A DNA stretch of 64,000 nt from Anaerolineae bacterium (GTDB lineage: Bacteria > Chloroflexota > Anaerolineae > JAFGEY01), in NCBI GenBank assembly GCA_016931365.1, contig JAFGEY010000217.1, positions 1-64,000 on the forward strand. The letters run 5' to 3'. Below, piece by piece: positions 56,947 to 64,000 of this stretch. Below the pieces are notes generated by a model. The model was not told the origin of the DNA. It made no database searches and saw nothing but the letters and a program-made list of their open reading frames with translations. Each line of letters begins with the position of its first letter. The stretch's first letter is position 1. The position numbers were made by a program, and so were the translations under genes.

Positions 56947-59217
56947 ATGGACAGAAACGAAACTGTCCTTGTCATCGATGACCGTCCAGAGAATCTGGAA
57001 ACGCTGACCAAAAACATCTTGGAGCCGGCGGGTTACACGGTCATGTCTGTCACGGACGGCAACCAGGGATTGCAGATGGCCCTGCAAAATCCTCCCGATC
57101 TGATTGTGATGGATGTGCGCGCACCCAGATTGGGCGGCATCGAGTTCTTGCAAGAACTGCGCAAAGCGGGCCGGGACGTTCCGGTCATTCTGACAGCCTT
57201 TCATGGCTCCGATCAGGCCGCGATCCAGGCGTTCAAGCTGGGGGTCAGAGATTATATTCTCAAACCATACGAGCCGCGCGAGATGCACAGTGCGGTCGAA
57301 CGCGCACTGGCCGAGCAACGTTTGCAACGCGAACGCGACCGGTTGGCCGAAAGCGTCGCTTCCCTCAACCGCAAAATGGAGCGCCAGGTCAAGGAACTGA
57401 GCGTCCTGTTCGGGATTGGCAAGTCGGTTACTTCATTGCTCGACCAGGATCGGGTGCTCACGCGCATCGTCGAGGCCGCCGTGTACATCACCCGCGCCGA
57501 AGAAGGGTTCTTGTTGCTGGTTGACGAACAAAGCGGCGAGCTGTACATGCGCGCCGCGCGCGGCTTTGGCGAAAAGTACGCGCGTGGATTTCGCCTCAAA
57601 GTCGACGACAGCCTGGCCGGCGAAGTGGTGCGCAGTGGCAAACCCCTGATCATCGCCGCGAGCAGCCGCGACAGCACGGTCAAGGTCAAAACCGGCTACC
57701 TGGTCAAGTCGATCCTGCACGTGCCGATCAAGGTGGGCAATGTTGTCATCGGTGTGTTGTCCGTCGACCATATGATTGAGGACCTGTCTTTTGACGATCA
57801 TGACCTGTACGTGCTCTCGGTAATTGCCGATTACGCAGCTATCGCCCTGGAGAATGCGCGCCTGTACAACCGCCTCCAGCAACGCTTGAGCGAGTTGTCC
57901 GATGAAACGCCGCTGCCGGAGCCGGTGAGCGCAGTTCCCGCCGCAACTAGAGTCATTGCAGCGCCAGAAACAGTCGAAAAACTGGCGGCGACCCTCCAGC
58001 AGGGCCGCGAGCATCTGACCAGCTTGCAGGAGCAGGTGTCACTGTTTGAGACCTGGATCGAACTGCTCCAAGTGGAGCATAAGTCGCTGGCCGATCTGTC
58101 TGCCACACAGGTCACAGCGTCGGTTTCTGCCGATATGTCTGAACCCAGGTTGGATGATCTCCTGAACAGCATGGATGACGGCGTGTTGATCATCGGCCCG
58201 GAAGAGCGCGTTGTGATCGCCAACCGGGCTGCCGAGGAAATTTTAGGGGGCAAGCTGATCGATCAACCGGTCGAAACCGTTTGCGGCGATCCCCGCTGGA
58301 GCAAAACCTATCGCATTGTCCAGCGCGCACTGCAACTCGAACTAGACGCGCCGGGAGCTGACATTGCCGGCGCCACGACTGCACTCAACATCACCGGACA
58401 GATTTTTCGGGCCACCTTCCGGCCTTTGATCGCCCGGCAACGTCCTGCAGACAGCTTTATTGCGGTTTTGCGCAACGTCGATGCCGAACAGCGCGCCCAA
58501 CGGGCCAAAGATTCGTTTATCGCTTCAGTCTCACAGGAACTGCGCACCCCGGTCACGTCGATTCTGACCTATACGGAACTGCTGTTCGACGCATCCATTG
58601 GCCCGCTCAACTCGACGCAAAACAAACTGTTGGGACGCATCCGCGTCAATTCGGAGCAGATGACTACGCTGCTTGAACACCTGGTCGAGATGACCTTCAC
58701 CGACAGCAGCCAGTTATCGCTCGTCACCGAGACGACCGATCTGACCAACACCATCCGGCAGGCTGCAACCAATCTGGAAGCGCAAACGCAGGAAAGACAT
58801 CAAGCCTTGTCGCTCGATCTGGCGGCGGATTTGCCCGCTGTCCAGGCCCACGAAGATGCCGTTTATCACATCATCACCAACCTGCTTCGCAATGCACTGC
58901 TCTGCTCGCCCCAGGGGGCCGAGATCGTACTCAATGCACAACGAATGCAAGAGAACCGCGAACAATACGTCACCGTGTCGATCACCGATCGAGGCGGCGG
59001 CATCGCCCCTCAAGACCAGAAACGCATCTTTAATCGCTACTATCGCTCCGATCACCCCAACATTGCTGGATTGGCTGCACCCGACGTTGGTTTGTATATC
59101 GTCAAGATGCTGGTTGAGGCTCAAGGTGGACGTATCTGGTTGGACAGCCGTCCTGGCATCGGAAGCACGTTCACCTTTGTACTGCCAGCCTACACCCGTT
59201 ATGATGAGAATGGCTAG
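56947..59217 (+). CDS. Receiver-GAF-PAS-histidine-kinase-like protein lacking the phospho-accepting His
   Basis: 756 residues; ATG with GGAGG upstream. Domains: receiver (3-125) with DD and phospho-acceptor D56 in VMDVRAP and KP near 105; coiled coil to about 150; GAF (about 155-305, ELYMRAARGFGEKYARGF); coiled coil; PAS (about 395-515, DDGVLIIGPEERVVIANRAA); then a HisKA-HATPase core. The H-box reads SVSQELRTPVTSI, with Q530 in place of His. The N-box (NLLRNALLCSP) and G1 box (DRGGGIAPQD) are kept, while the G2 box is APDVGLYIVK instead of GxGLGL. It may bind signals and partners but cannot autophosphorylate at the usual site. Confidence 0.85.
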   Translation: MDRNETVLVIDDRPENLETLTKNILEPAGYTVMSVTDGNQGLQMALQNPPDLIVMDVRAPRLGGIEFLQELRKAGRDVPVILTAFHGSDQAAIQAFKLGVRDYILKPYEPREMHSAVERALAEQRLQRERDRLAESVASLNRKMERQVKELSVLFGIGKSVTSLLDQDRVLTRIVEAAVYITRAEEGFLLLVDEQSGELYMRAARGFGEKYARGFRLKVDDSLAGEVVRSGKPLIIAASSRDSTVKVKTGYLVKSILHVPIKVGNVVIGVLSVDHMIEDLSFDDHDLYVLSVIADYAAIALENARLYNRLQQRLSELSDETPLPEPVSAVPAATRVIAAPETVEKLAATLQQGREHLTSLQEQVSLFETWIELLQVEHKSLADLSATQVTASVSADMSEPRLDDLLNSMDDGVLIIGPEERVVIANRAAEEILGGKLIDQPVETVCGDPRWSKTYRIVQRALQLELDAPGADIAGATTALNITGQIFRATFRPLIARQRPADSFIAVLRNVDAEQRAQRAKDSFIASVSQELRTPVTSILTYTELLFDASIGPLNSTQNKLLGRIRVNSEQMTTLLEHLVEMTFTDSSQLSLVTETTDLTNTIRQAATNLEAQTQERHQALSLDLAADLPAVQAHEDAVYHIITNLLRNALLCSPQGAEIVLNAQRMQENREQYVTVSITDRGGGIAPQDQKRIFNRYYRSDHPNIAGLAAPDVGLYIVKMLVEAQGGRIWLDSRPGIGSTFTFVLPAYTRYDENG

Positions 59218-59228
59218 ACAGAATCGCC

Positions 59229-59257
59229 TTGCCCGGCCTTTTGAATTCAAGTATAAT
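59229..59257 (+). promoter_or_regulatory. Promoter of the clpC-like gene
   Basis: TTGCCC (59229-59234), 17 bases and TATAAT (59252-59257), 37 bases before the start at 59294. It gives the unfoldase operon its own transcription start after the kinase-like gene. Confidence 0.7.
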
Positions 59258-59293
59258 GAGCTTGTCTTTTTTGCATAATCATACGAGATTGTC

Positions 59294-61612
59294 ATGCTTG
59301 AAAAACTTTCACCTGTTTCGCTCAAATGCTTCGACGCGGCCAAGCAGCACGCCCGGCGGCTCAAATCGTCCGACTTGAACCCGCGCCACTTGCTGCTGGG
59401 TGTCGTCCAGCAGCAACGCGACTGGTTTGAAAACCTGCTCAAACCCTACAACTTGAGCGTGGAGCAGGTTATGCGCGCTCTTGAGACGGATTTGGGTACC
59501 GGCGCCGGGCAGGTTTCAGCCAAGCTGAACGTGTCTGCCGAATTGAAAGCAGCGCTTCAAGACAGTGTTGCCCTGGCACAGGACAAGCCGGTCACACCGA
59601 CACATTTGCTGCTCTCGCTGTTGCGAACCGACGAGCGCACGCGCGCGCTGTTTGGCAACCTGAACATCCAGATCGAGCAGATTCAGGCAACTCTGGACGG
59701 GCACGTCGCTGCGCCGGAGACAGTCGCCGTAACTCCACCGCCGCCTCAGGAAGCATCTGTGAGCGAGGAAGCGCCTTCTGAACCAGCCCAGCCCGAGAGC
59801 ACTCTCGCCGTCAAACATAAACCCACGCCGACGCTCGATCGCTACAGCCGTGATCTGACTCAACTCGCCCTCAAGGGCGAGTTGTATCCCGTCATCGGGC
59901 GCGACCGCGAGATAGCCGCCACCATTGAAATCCTCTGCCGCCAGATGAAGCGCAACCCCATCCTGGTCGGTGAGCCAGGTGTGGGCAAAACGGCGTTGGC
60001 TGAAGGGCTGGCTCAACGCATCGTCGAAGGCAACGTGCCCCCCCAGTTGCAAGACAAGCGGCTGATCGAATTGAGCATCAGTTCGTTGGTGGCGGGAGCC
60101 AGCCAGATCGGCGAGTTTGAAAAGCGCCTGCGAAAATTGATCAGCGAAGTCAAAGAGGCCGAAGACGTCATCCTGTTCATCGACGAGGCGCACGCCCTGA
60201 TGGGCGCGGGGGGCATGTATGGTCTGCAAGATGCGGCGACGATCCTCAAACCGGCCCTGGCGCGCGGCGACATTGTGTGCATCGGTTCGACGACAACGCA
60301 CGAGTACCGCAAGTACATCGAAAAGGATGGCGCGCTGGCCCGGCGCTTCCAGCCAGTGCGCGTCGAAGAGCCGGATCGCGCCGACGTGCTGCGCATTTTA
60401 GAGACACTCAAGCCGAGATTCGAAGGCCATTTCGGGGTCGACATTCCCGACGATCTGCTGCCCCAAACGTACGACCTGGCCAGGAACTATTTAAAAAACC
60501 GCTACTTTCCTGACAAAGCGATCGATCTGTTGGAGCGAGCCACCTCGCGCGCGATGCTGACCAGCGGCACGTCTCCAGACGACTGGGGCGAACCCACGCT
60601 CACCATCGATACGATGCTCTCGGTGCTGTCCGATATCACCGGCATCCCGCTGGAAAAGCTCGACCAGGGTGAGATGGAACGCTACCTGCGCATGGAAGAG
60701 ATTCTGCGCCAGCGAGTCATCGGCCAGGAACAAGCGATCCAGACCGTGTCCAGCCTGATCCGTCTCACCAAACGCCGCCTCGACCTGGAGCCCAAGCGGC
60801 CCGACGGTGTCTTTTTGTTCATCGGCCCGGCAGGAGTGGGCAAAACCGAACTGGCCAAAGCGCTGACCGAGTTTCTCTTTGGCGATGAGGAGCGCTTGAT
60901 CCGGCTCGATATGTCCGAGTTTTCCTCCGAGTTTACCGTTTCCCGGCTGATCGGCTCGCCGCCGGGTTACGTTGGCTATGACCAGGGCGGGCAGCTCACT
61001 GAACAGGTGCATCAACAGCCGTTCTGCGTCATTCTGCTCGACGAGATCGAAAAAGCGCACCAGGCTGTGCTCGACCTTTTCTTGCAGGTCTTTGACGACG
61101 GTCACCTCACCGACGCGCAGGGACGGACGGTGCATTTTTCGGATGCAACGATCATTATGACCAGCAACCTGGCCAGTGATCTATGGCTGCGCCGCCGGAT
61201 GGGCTTTGGCGAAGGTGACGATGCGCAGGTTCAGGTCACTGAGGAAGCAGTGATGGATGTGCTGCGGCGCAAGTTATCCAGCGAATTTCTGTCCCGCGTC
61301 GACGAGGTGGCCATTTTCCGCCCGCTTCAAGATCGAGCAGTAGCCGAGATCGCGCGCGCCAAACTGGACGTGATCGTCCGCGACCGCTTCAAGCGGCAGG
61401 ATATTCAGGTCTCGTTTACGCCACAAGTCGTCGAGTACGTGGTCAAGCAGGGCTACGATCCGCGTCTGGGCTGCCGCCGGCTGGAGCGTGTGATCCAAAA
61501 AGAGGTGCTCGAACCGCTGGCTGAACAGATGTATCACGCCGATTGGCAAAAGGTGAACCAAATTCGCGTCGATTTCACCACCGGACAGATGGCGTTCCAC
61601 AAGGAGGCATAA
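59294..61612 (+). CDS. ClpC/ClpA-like AAA+ unfoldase without middle domain
   Basis: 772 residues. Clp-N domain in two repeats (1-135), a Pro/Glu linker, NBD1 with GEPGVGKTAL (Walker A) and VILFIDEAHAL (Walker B), then NBD2 with GPAGVGKTEL and VILLDEIEKAH, and the D2-small domain. Between NBD1 and NBD2 only a short linker is present; the coiled-coil M-domain of ClpC/ClpB is missing. M636-G637-F638 lies where ClpP-binding ClpC/ClpA proteins have their LGF/IGL loop, so a ClpP partner is plausible. Genes for two YbjN-like proteins follow at once, suggesting adaptors. Confidence 0.8.
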   Translation: MLEKLSPVSLKCFDAAKQHARRLKSSDLNPRHLLLGVVQQQRDWFENLLKPYNLSVEQVMRALETDLGTGAGQVSAKLNVSAELKAALQDSVALAQDKPVTPTHLLLSLLRTDERTRALFGNLNIQIEQIQATLDGHVAAPETVAVTPPPPQEASVSEEAPSEPAQPESTLAVKHKPTPTLDRYSRDLTQLALKGELYPVIGRDREIAATIEILCRQMKRNPILVGEPGVGKTALAEGLAQRIVEGNVPPQLQDKRLIELSISSLVAGASQIGEFEKRLRKLISEVKEAEDVILFIDEAHALMGAGGMYGLQDAATILKPALARGDIVCIGSTTTHEYRKYIEKDGALARRFQPVRVEEPDRADVLRILETLKPRFEGHFGVDIPDDLLPQTYDLARNYLKNRYFPDKAIDLLERATSRAMLTSGTSPDDWGEPTLTIDTMLSVLSDITGIPLEKLDQGEMERYLRMEEILRQRVIGQEQAIQTVSSLIRLTKRRLDLEPKRPDGVFLFIGPAGVGKTELAKALTEFLFGDEERLIRLDMSEFSSEFTVSRLIGSPPGYVGYDQGGQLTEQVHQQPFCVILLDEIEKAHQAVLDLFLQVFDDGHLTDAQGRTVHFSDATIIMTSNLASDLWLRRRMGFGEGDDAQVQVTEEAVMDVLRRKLSSEFLSRVDEVAIFRPLQDRAVAEIARAKLDVIVRDRFKRQDIQVSFTPQVVEYVVKQGYDPRLGCRRLERVIQKEVLEPLAEQMYHADWQKVNQIRVDFTTGQMAFHKEA

Positions 61613-61613
61613 T

Positions 61614-62069
61614 ATGGCAGTCACCCCAGAGATCATCGCGGGGTATTTTGAGCAGTACGGGTGGTCGTACGAGCGCGTCAACGAAACCGATTTTCGCACC
61701 GGGTTTCGAGGGGATGTGTCGCTCTTTCGGATCACAGTGCGCATCGCGGGCGAGTGGGTCTATTTCTCGATCTCACCTTTCGTCATTGCTCCCCAAGACC
61801 CCGAATGCGAGCGCAAATTACATCGACACCTGCTCAAACTAAACCACGAGATCAATATGGCCAAGTTCACAGTCGATGAAGACGGCGACGTGATCCTGAC
61901 TGTCGAACTGCCCGGCGAAAGCCTGGATTACAGCGAGTTTTCCGATGCCCTGGGTGCACTCTCGTACTATGCCGACGACAGTTATGCGCAGGTGTTTATC
62001 CTGGCTCAGGTGCTAGATGCCCATCACATCTATGAGGAGCGCGACGACCTGAATTGGGGCAACGAGTGA
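61614..62069 (+). CDS. YbjN-like protein, copy 1
   Basis: 151 residues; ATG two bases after the unfoldase stop, with AAGGAGG upstream. The fold resembles YbjN/type III secretion chaperone-like proteins: IAGYFEQYGWSYERVNETDF, FRITVRIAGEWVYFSISPFV, LLKLNHEINMAKFTVDEDGD and LTVELPGESLDYSEFSDAL. The C-terminus RDDLNWGNE is shared with copy 2. Such proteins are small dimeric chaperone- or adaptor-like proteins. I infer it could present substrates to the preceding AAA+ protein. Confidence 0.65.
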   Translation: MAVTPEIIAGYFEQYGWSYERVNETDFRTGFRGDVSLFRITVRIAGEWVYFSISPFVIAPQDPECERKLHRHLLKLNHEINMAKFTVDEDGDVILTVELPGESLDYSEFSDALGALSYYADDSYAQVFILAQVLDAHHIYEERDDLNWGNE

Positions 62070-62108
62070 GTTCTTGGGCAATGGAAGAGTTCGCGCAAGG
62101 AGCGCACA

Positions 62109-62567
62109 ATGTCTGTAACCACTGAAACGCTGCAAGGCTATTTTGAGCAATACGGCTGGTCATTCGATCAGGTCGAAGAGGATCGTTTTGTGACTGGGTT
62201 CGCCTCCGACGTGGTCGAATCATTTTCGATCCTTGTCACATTGGCGACTCATTGGGTGTATTTTGCCATCGCACCCTTTGTTAAAGCGCCGAGCGACCCG
62301 GCGTGCGAGCGAAAACTGTACAAACACTTGCTGCGTTCGTCTCAAGAGATCAACCTGGCCAAATTTTCCGTCGATTCTGACGGCGATATCGTTTTGGCAG
62401 TCGAGCTGCCCAGGGAAAACCTCAATTACGCCGAGTTTTCCGATGCACTTGATGCCCTGTCTTATTACGCCGATGAGGCTTATCGGGACGTGTATGCGCT
62501 GGCCACCGATCCTGCCGCCGTATCGAGTTTTGAAGAGGAAGAGGATCTGAATTGGGGCGAAGAATAG
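62109..62567 (+). CDS. YbjN-like protein, copy 2
   Basis: 152 residues; ATG with AAGGAG upstream. It is a clear paralog of the preceding protein: LQGYFEQYGWSFDQVEEDRF, LVTLATHWVYFAIAPFVKAP, LLRSSQEINLAKFSVDSDGD and LNYAEFSDALDALSYYADEA, ending with EDLNWGEE. The conserved acidic tail in both copies (DDLNWG/EDLNWG) looks like a short interaction motif. Tandem duplication within the unfoldase operon suggests that they form a heterodimer or serve different clients. Confidence 0.65.
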   Translation: MSVTTETLQGYFEQYGWSFDQVEEDRFVTGFASDVVESFSILVTLATHWVYFAIAPFVKAPSDPACERKLYKHLLRSSQEINLAKFSVDSDGDIVLAVELPRENLNYAEFSDALDALSYYADEAYRDVYALATDPAAVSSFEEEEDLNWGEE

Positions 62568-62582
62568 GTCAAGGATAGATAG

Positions 62583-63107
62583 ATGACTACGACGCGTAAC
62601 GTTTCCACTCTACTGCCGGTCGATTTTTTCACGCGCGGCTACCGCATTTCCGGGCACATCGATACACGCGCCAAAACGGTGGGCGATTTGCTTAACGACC
62701 CGCTCAGTTCGTACATCGAGTTGAATGACGTGTACATCGGGCGGGCAAATAATCCGGGCGAGATCATTGCCTCTTATCGATATTCGCAGTTGCTCAAAGA
62801 CAACTTGTTATTTGTCATCGTCTCAGAAGAAGAGAGCTTTTCCAAGCGAGGGCGCTCGGTCAGCTATTTCGGCAAGCAAAAATTCAGAGCGTTTTTAGCC
62901 CTGTCTACGTACGAGATCGAGGGCGACTTTGTCGTCACCGGGCGTTCCGCCGACTTTGAAGCCTATCTGGCCAAAGGGATTGATGCATTTATTCCCATTG
63001 AGAGTGGCATCGCCCGCTTATCCAATCATCCTGACATTACCTTTGGAGGCGAAGCCTTTTTGGTCAATCGTAAATGCATTGATTTATTCTGTCTGGAGGG
63101 GAAATAA
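62583..63107 (+). CDS. Uncharacterised protein of the unfoldase operon
   Basis: 174 residues; ATG 16 bases after copy 2. It begins with a beta-rich segment (LLPVDFFTRGYRISGHIDTR) and the phrase VGDLLNDPLSSYIELNDVYI, then HIS/KKR-free middle part and ALSTYEIEGDFVVTGRSADF, SGIARLSNHPDITFGGEAFL. The last part resembles a repeat of the first (ISGHID versus VTGRSADF), so it may be a small two-repeat beta domain. I do not recognise a family. No signal peptide or membrane helix is present. Confidence 0.6.
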   Translation: MTTTRNVSTLLPVDFFTRGYRISGHIDTRAKTVGDLLNDPLSSYIELNDVYIGRANNPGEIIASYRYSQLLKDNLLFVIVSEEESFSKRGRSVSYFGKQKFRAFLALSTYEIEGDFVVTGRSADFEAYLAKGIDAFIPIESGIARLSNHPDITFGGEAFLVNRKCIDLFCLEGK

Positions 63108-63171
63108 TCGTCACCGGGGGCAAAACGCTTGGTCTGGCATTCTATTCTTGAATGCTTGAGGAAGGTGTGCG

Positions 63172-64000
63172 ATGTTCAAAGTACTTGTTGTGGACGATGA
63201 TGCTAATATGCGCAAATTGTTGGACATGTCCCTGCAAAAGGCAGGGTTTTCAGTGTCACTGGCGCGCGAAGGCAACGAGGCATTCATTATGGCGATGGAT
63301 ACTCCTCCTGATGTAGCTGTGCTGGACGTGATGATGCCTGGCCTGCATGGCTACGAACTGTGTCGCCGGCTGCGCGCCAACCCGGCCACGACACATACAA
63401 AAATCATCTTTTTAACGGCGCGTTCGCAACCTATCGACCAAAAAGCGGGCCAAGAAGCTGGCGCCGATCTGTTTCTGACCAAGCCGGTGATGCCTGCCGA
63501 TCTCGTCGAATACATTATGACCCTGGTCTCCGAGCCGGTACCGCGTACCGATCAGGTTGAGTTACCGGCAGATGCCCCGAAACCAGCACCGGTCATTGCG
63601 CCAGAACCAGAGCTAGACTCGTTGGACGATGGTTCCAAGGGAACACTTATTGCCTGCTTTAGCCTCACGCCCCAGGTCGGAGTGACCACGGTGGCGATCA
63701 ATCTGGCCCTGGCCTTTGCCCTGTCGCGCCGCATCCAGGTGCCGTTGGTTGAATTGCATGCCCAACCATCCGGAGCATTGGCGGCGATGGGACTTGCGGC
63801 TCACGCTGACCATATGCCACATGAGGCATTCAGCTTGGCCGGGCTAGAAGCCCATCTGGTTAAGCACCCTCAAGGCGTACAGGTCTTTTCTGCGCCCAAG
63901 TCAGACGATCCACCTTGGACAGCGTGGATCAAACCAGCAGTTGCAGCGCTGAGACGCCAGTTTCCAATCACCGTTGCCGATATGACCAGCAAACCGGACG
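63172..64000 (+). CDS. Response regulator fused to a CpaE/ParA-like domain (3' end outside window)
   Basis: At least 276 residues; ATG with GAGGAAGG upstream; the frame stays open to the end. Residues 1-120 are a receiver: VLVVDDDANMRKLLD, D52 in VLDVMMPGLHGYELC, LTARSQ and K in FLTKPV. After a Pro/Glu linker the CpaE/MinD-like P-loop domain begins near 157. Its Walker-A place reads LTPQVGVTTVAINLALA (S164 to T173 region), lacking the KGGxGK lysines. Receiver-CpaE fusions usually head Tad/Flp pilus loci, so a pilus cluster probably continues beyond the window. Confidence 0.75.
   Translation, partial: MFKVLVVDDDANMRKLLDMSLQKAGFSVSLAREGNEAFIMAMDTPPDVAVLDVMMPGLHGYELCRRLRANPATTHTKIIFLTARSQPIDQKAGQEAGADLFLTKPVMPADLVEYIMTLVSEPVPRTDQVELPADAPKPAPVIAPEPELDSLDDGSKGTLIACFSLTPQVGVTTVAINLALAFALSRRIQVPLVELHAQPSGALAAMGLAAHADHMPHEAFSLAGLEAHLVKHPQGVQVFSAPKSDDPPWTAWIKPAVAALRRQFPITVADMTSKPD

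Overview
The window is a 64 kb, GC-rich, gene-dense bacterial chromosome segment, most likely from the phylum Chloroflexota (Anaerolineae/Caldilineae side; inference). The main signs are secreted proteins ending in a 'VFLPLVL / VYLPVVLK' tail, Thr/Pro-rich lipoprotein linkers, several large membrane glycosyltransferases with C-terminal beta-sandwich modules, and many intergenic palindromes. There is no prophage, CRISPR array or complete insertion sequence.

Layout. 1-2.4 kb: two secreted parallel beta-helix proteins. 2.4-9.5 kb: small enzymes (TM1586-type nitroreductase, archaeal-type IMP cyclohydrolase, SMP-30 lipoprotein, GNAT, flavin reductase, sugar-phosphate isomerase) and two membrane proteins. 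9.6-13.8 kb: two KimA-type K+ transporters around a membrane zinc-ribbon protein. 13.9-19 kb: secG, an oligopeptide-type binding protein, tRNA-Leu(CAG), a GT39-like protein and an AlkZ-related protein. 19.3-24.1 kb: membrane metallopeptidase, GNAT, an unlisted 31-codon gene with its own promoter and terminator, a spermidine-synthase-like membrane protein and a LysM lipoprotein. 24.2-33.6 kb (minus strand): the cell-shape operon mreB-mreC-mreD-C39 peptidase-PBP2, followed by a DUF2723-like glycosyltransferase and a histidine phosphatase.

33.6-40.8 kb (minus strand): an uncharacterised group (HAD phosphatase, deoxyhypusine-synthase-like protein, zinc-ribbon protein, PfkB kinase). It is split by an AT-richer islet holding a DUF2254-like membrane protein, a remnant of a DUF1156 DNA methylase and a truncated Ser/Thr kinase. 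The islet is bounded by two copies of a ~104 bp element with perfect 18 bp terminal inverted repeats. 40.8-44.2 kb (minus strand): an RNA-modification operon, with a homologue of the aminoglycoside-resistance 16S rRNA m7G1405 methyltransferases (Rmt/Arm) leading rsmI, tgt and a YhhN-family gene. 44.3-45.9 kb: ECF sigma factor and zinc-finger anti-sigma factor. 45.9-51.8 kb: tRNA-Leu(CAA), two paralogous membrane proteins, another GT39-like protein, an EamA transporter and a PHP phosphoesterase. 51.9-56.9 kb: obgE, class II aldolase, two small envelope proteins and a sugar-type binding lipoprotein.

56.9-64 kb: a signalling block. A receiver-GAF-PAS protein has a histidine-kinase core whose phospho-accepting His is Gln. 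It is followed by a ClpC-like unfoldase lacking the middle domain, two YbjN-like paralogs, an unknown protein, and a receiver fused to a CpaE/ParA-like domain with a degenerate P-loop, which probably begins a Tad/Flp pilus locus beyond the window.

The strongest leads are the Rmt homologue, the ClpC-YbjN-YbjN group with the pseudo-kinase, the 18-bp-TIR element family and its islet, the split PfkB/DHS-like/HAD operon, and the 31-residue membrane peptide gene.
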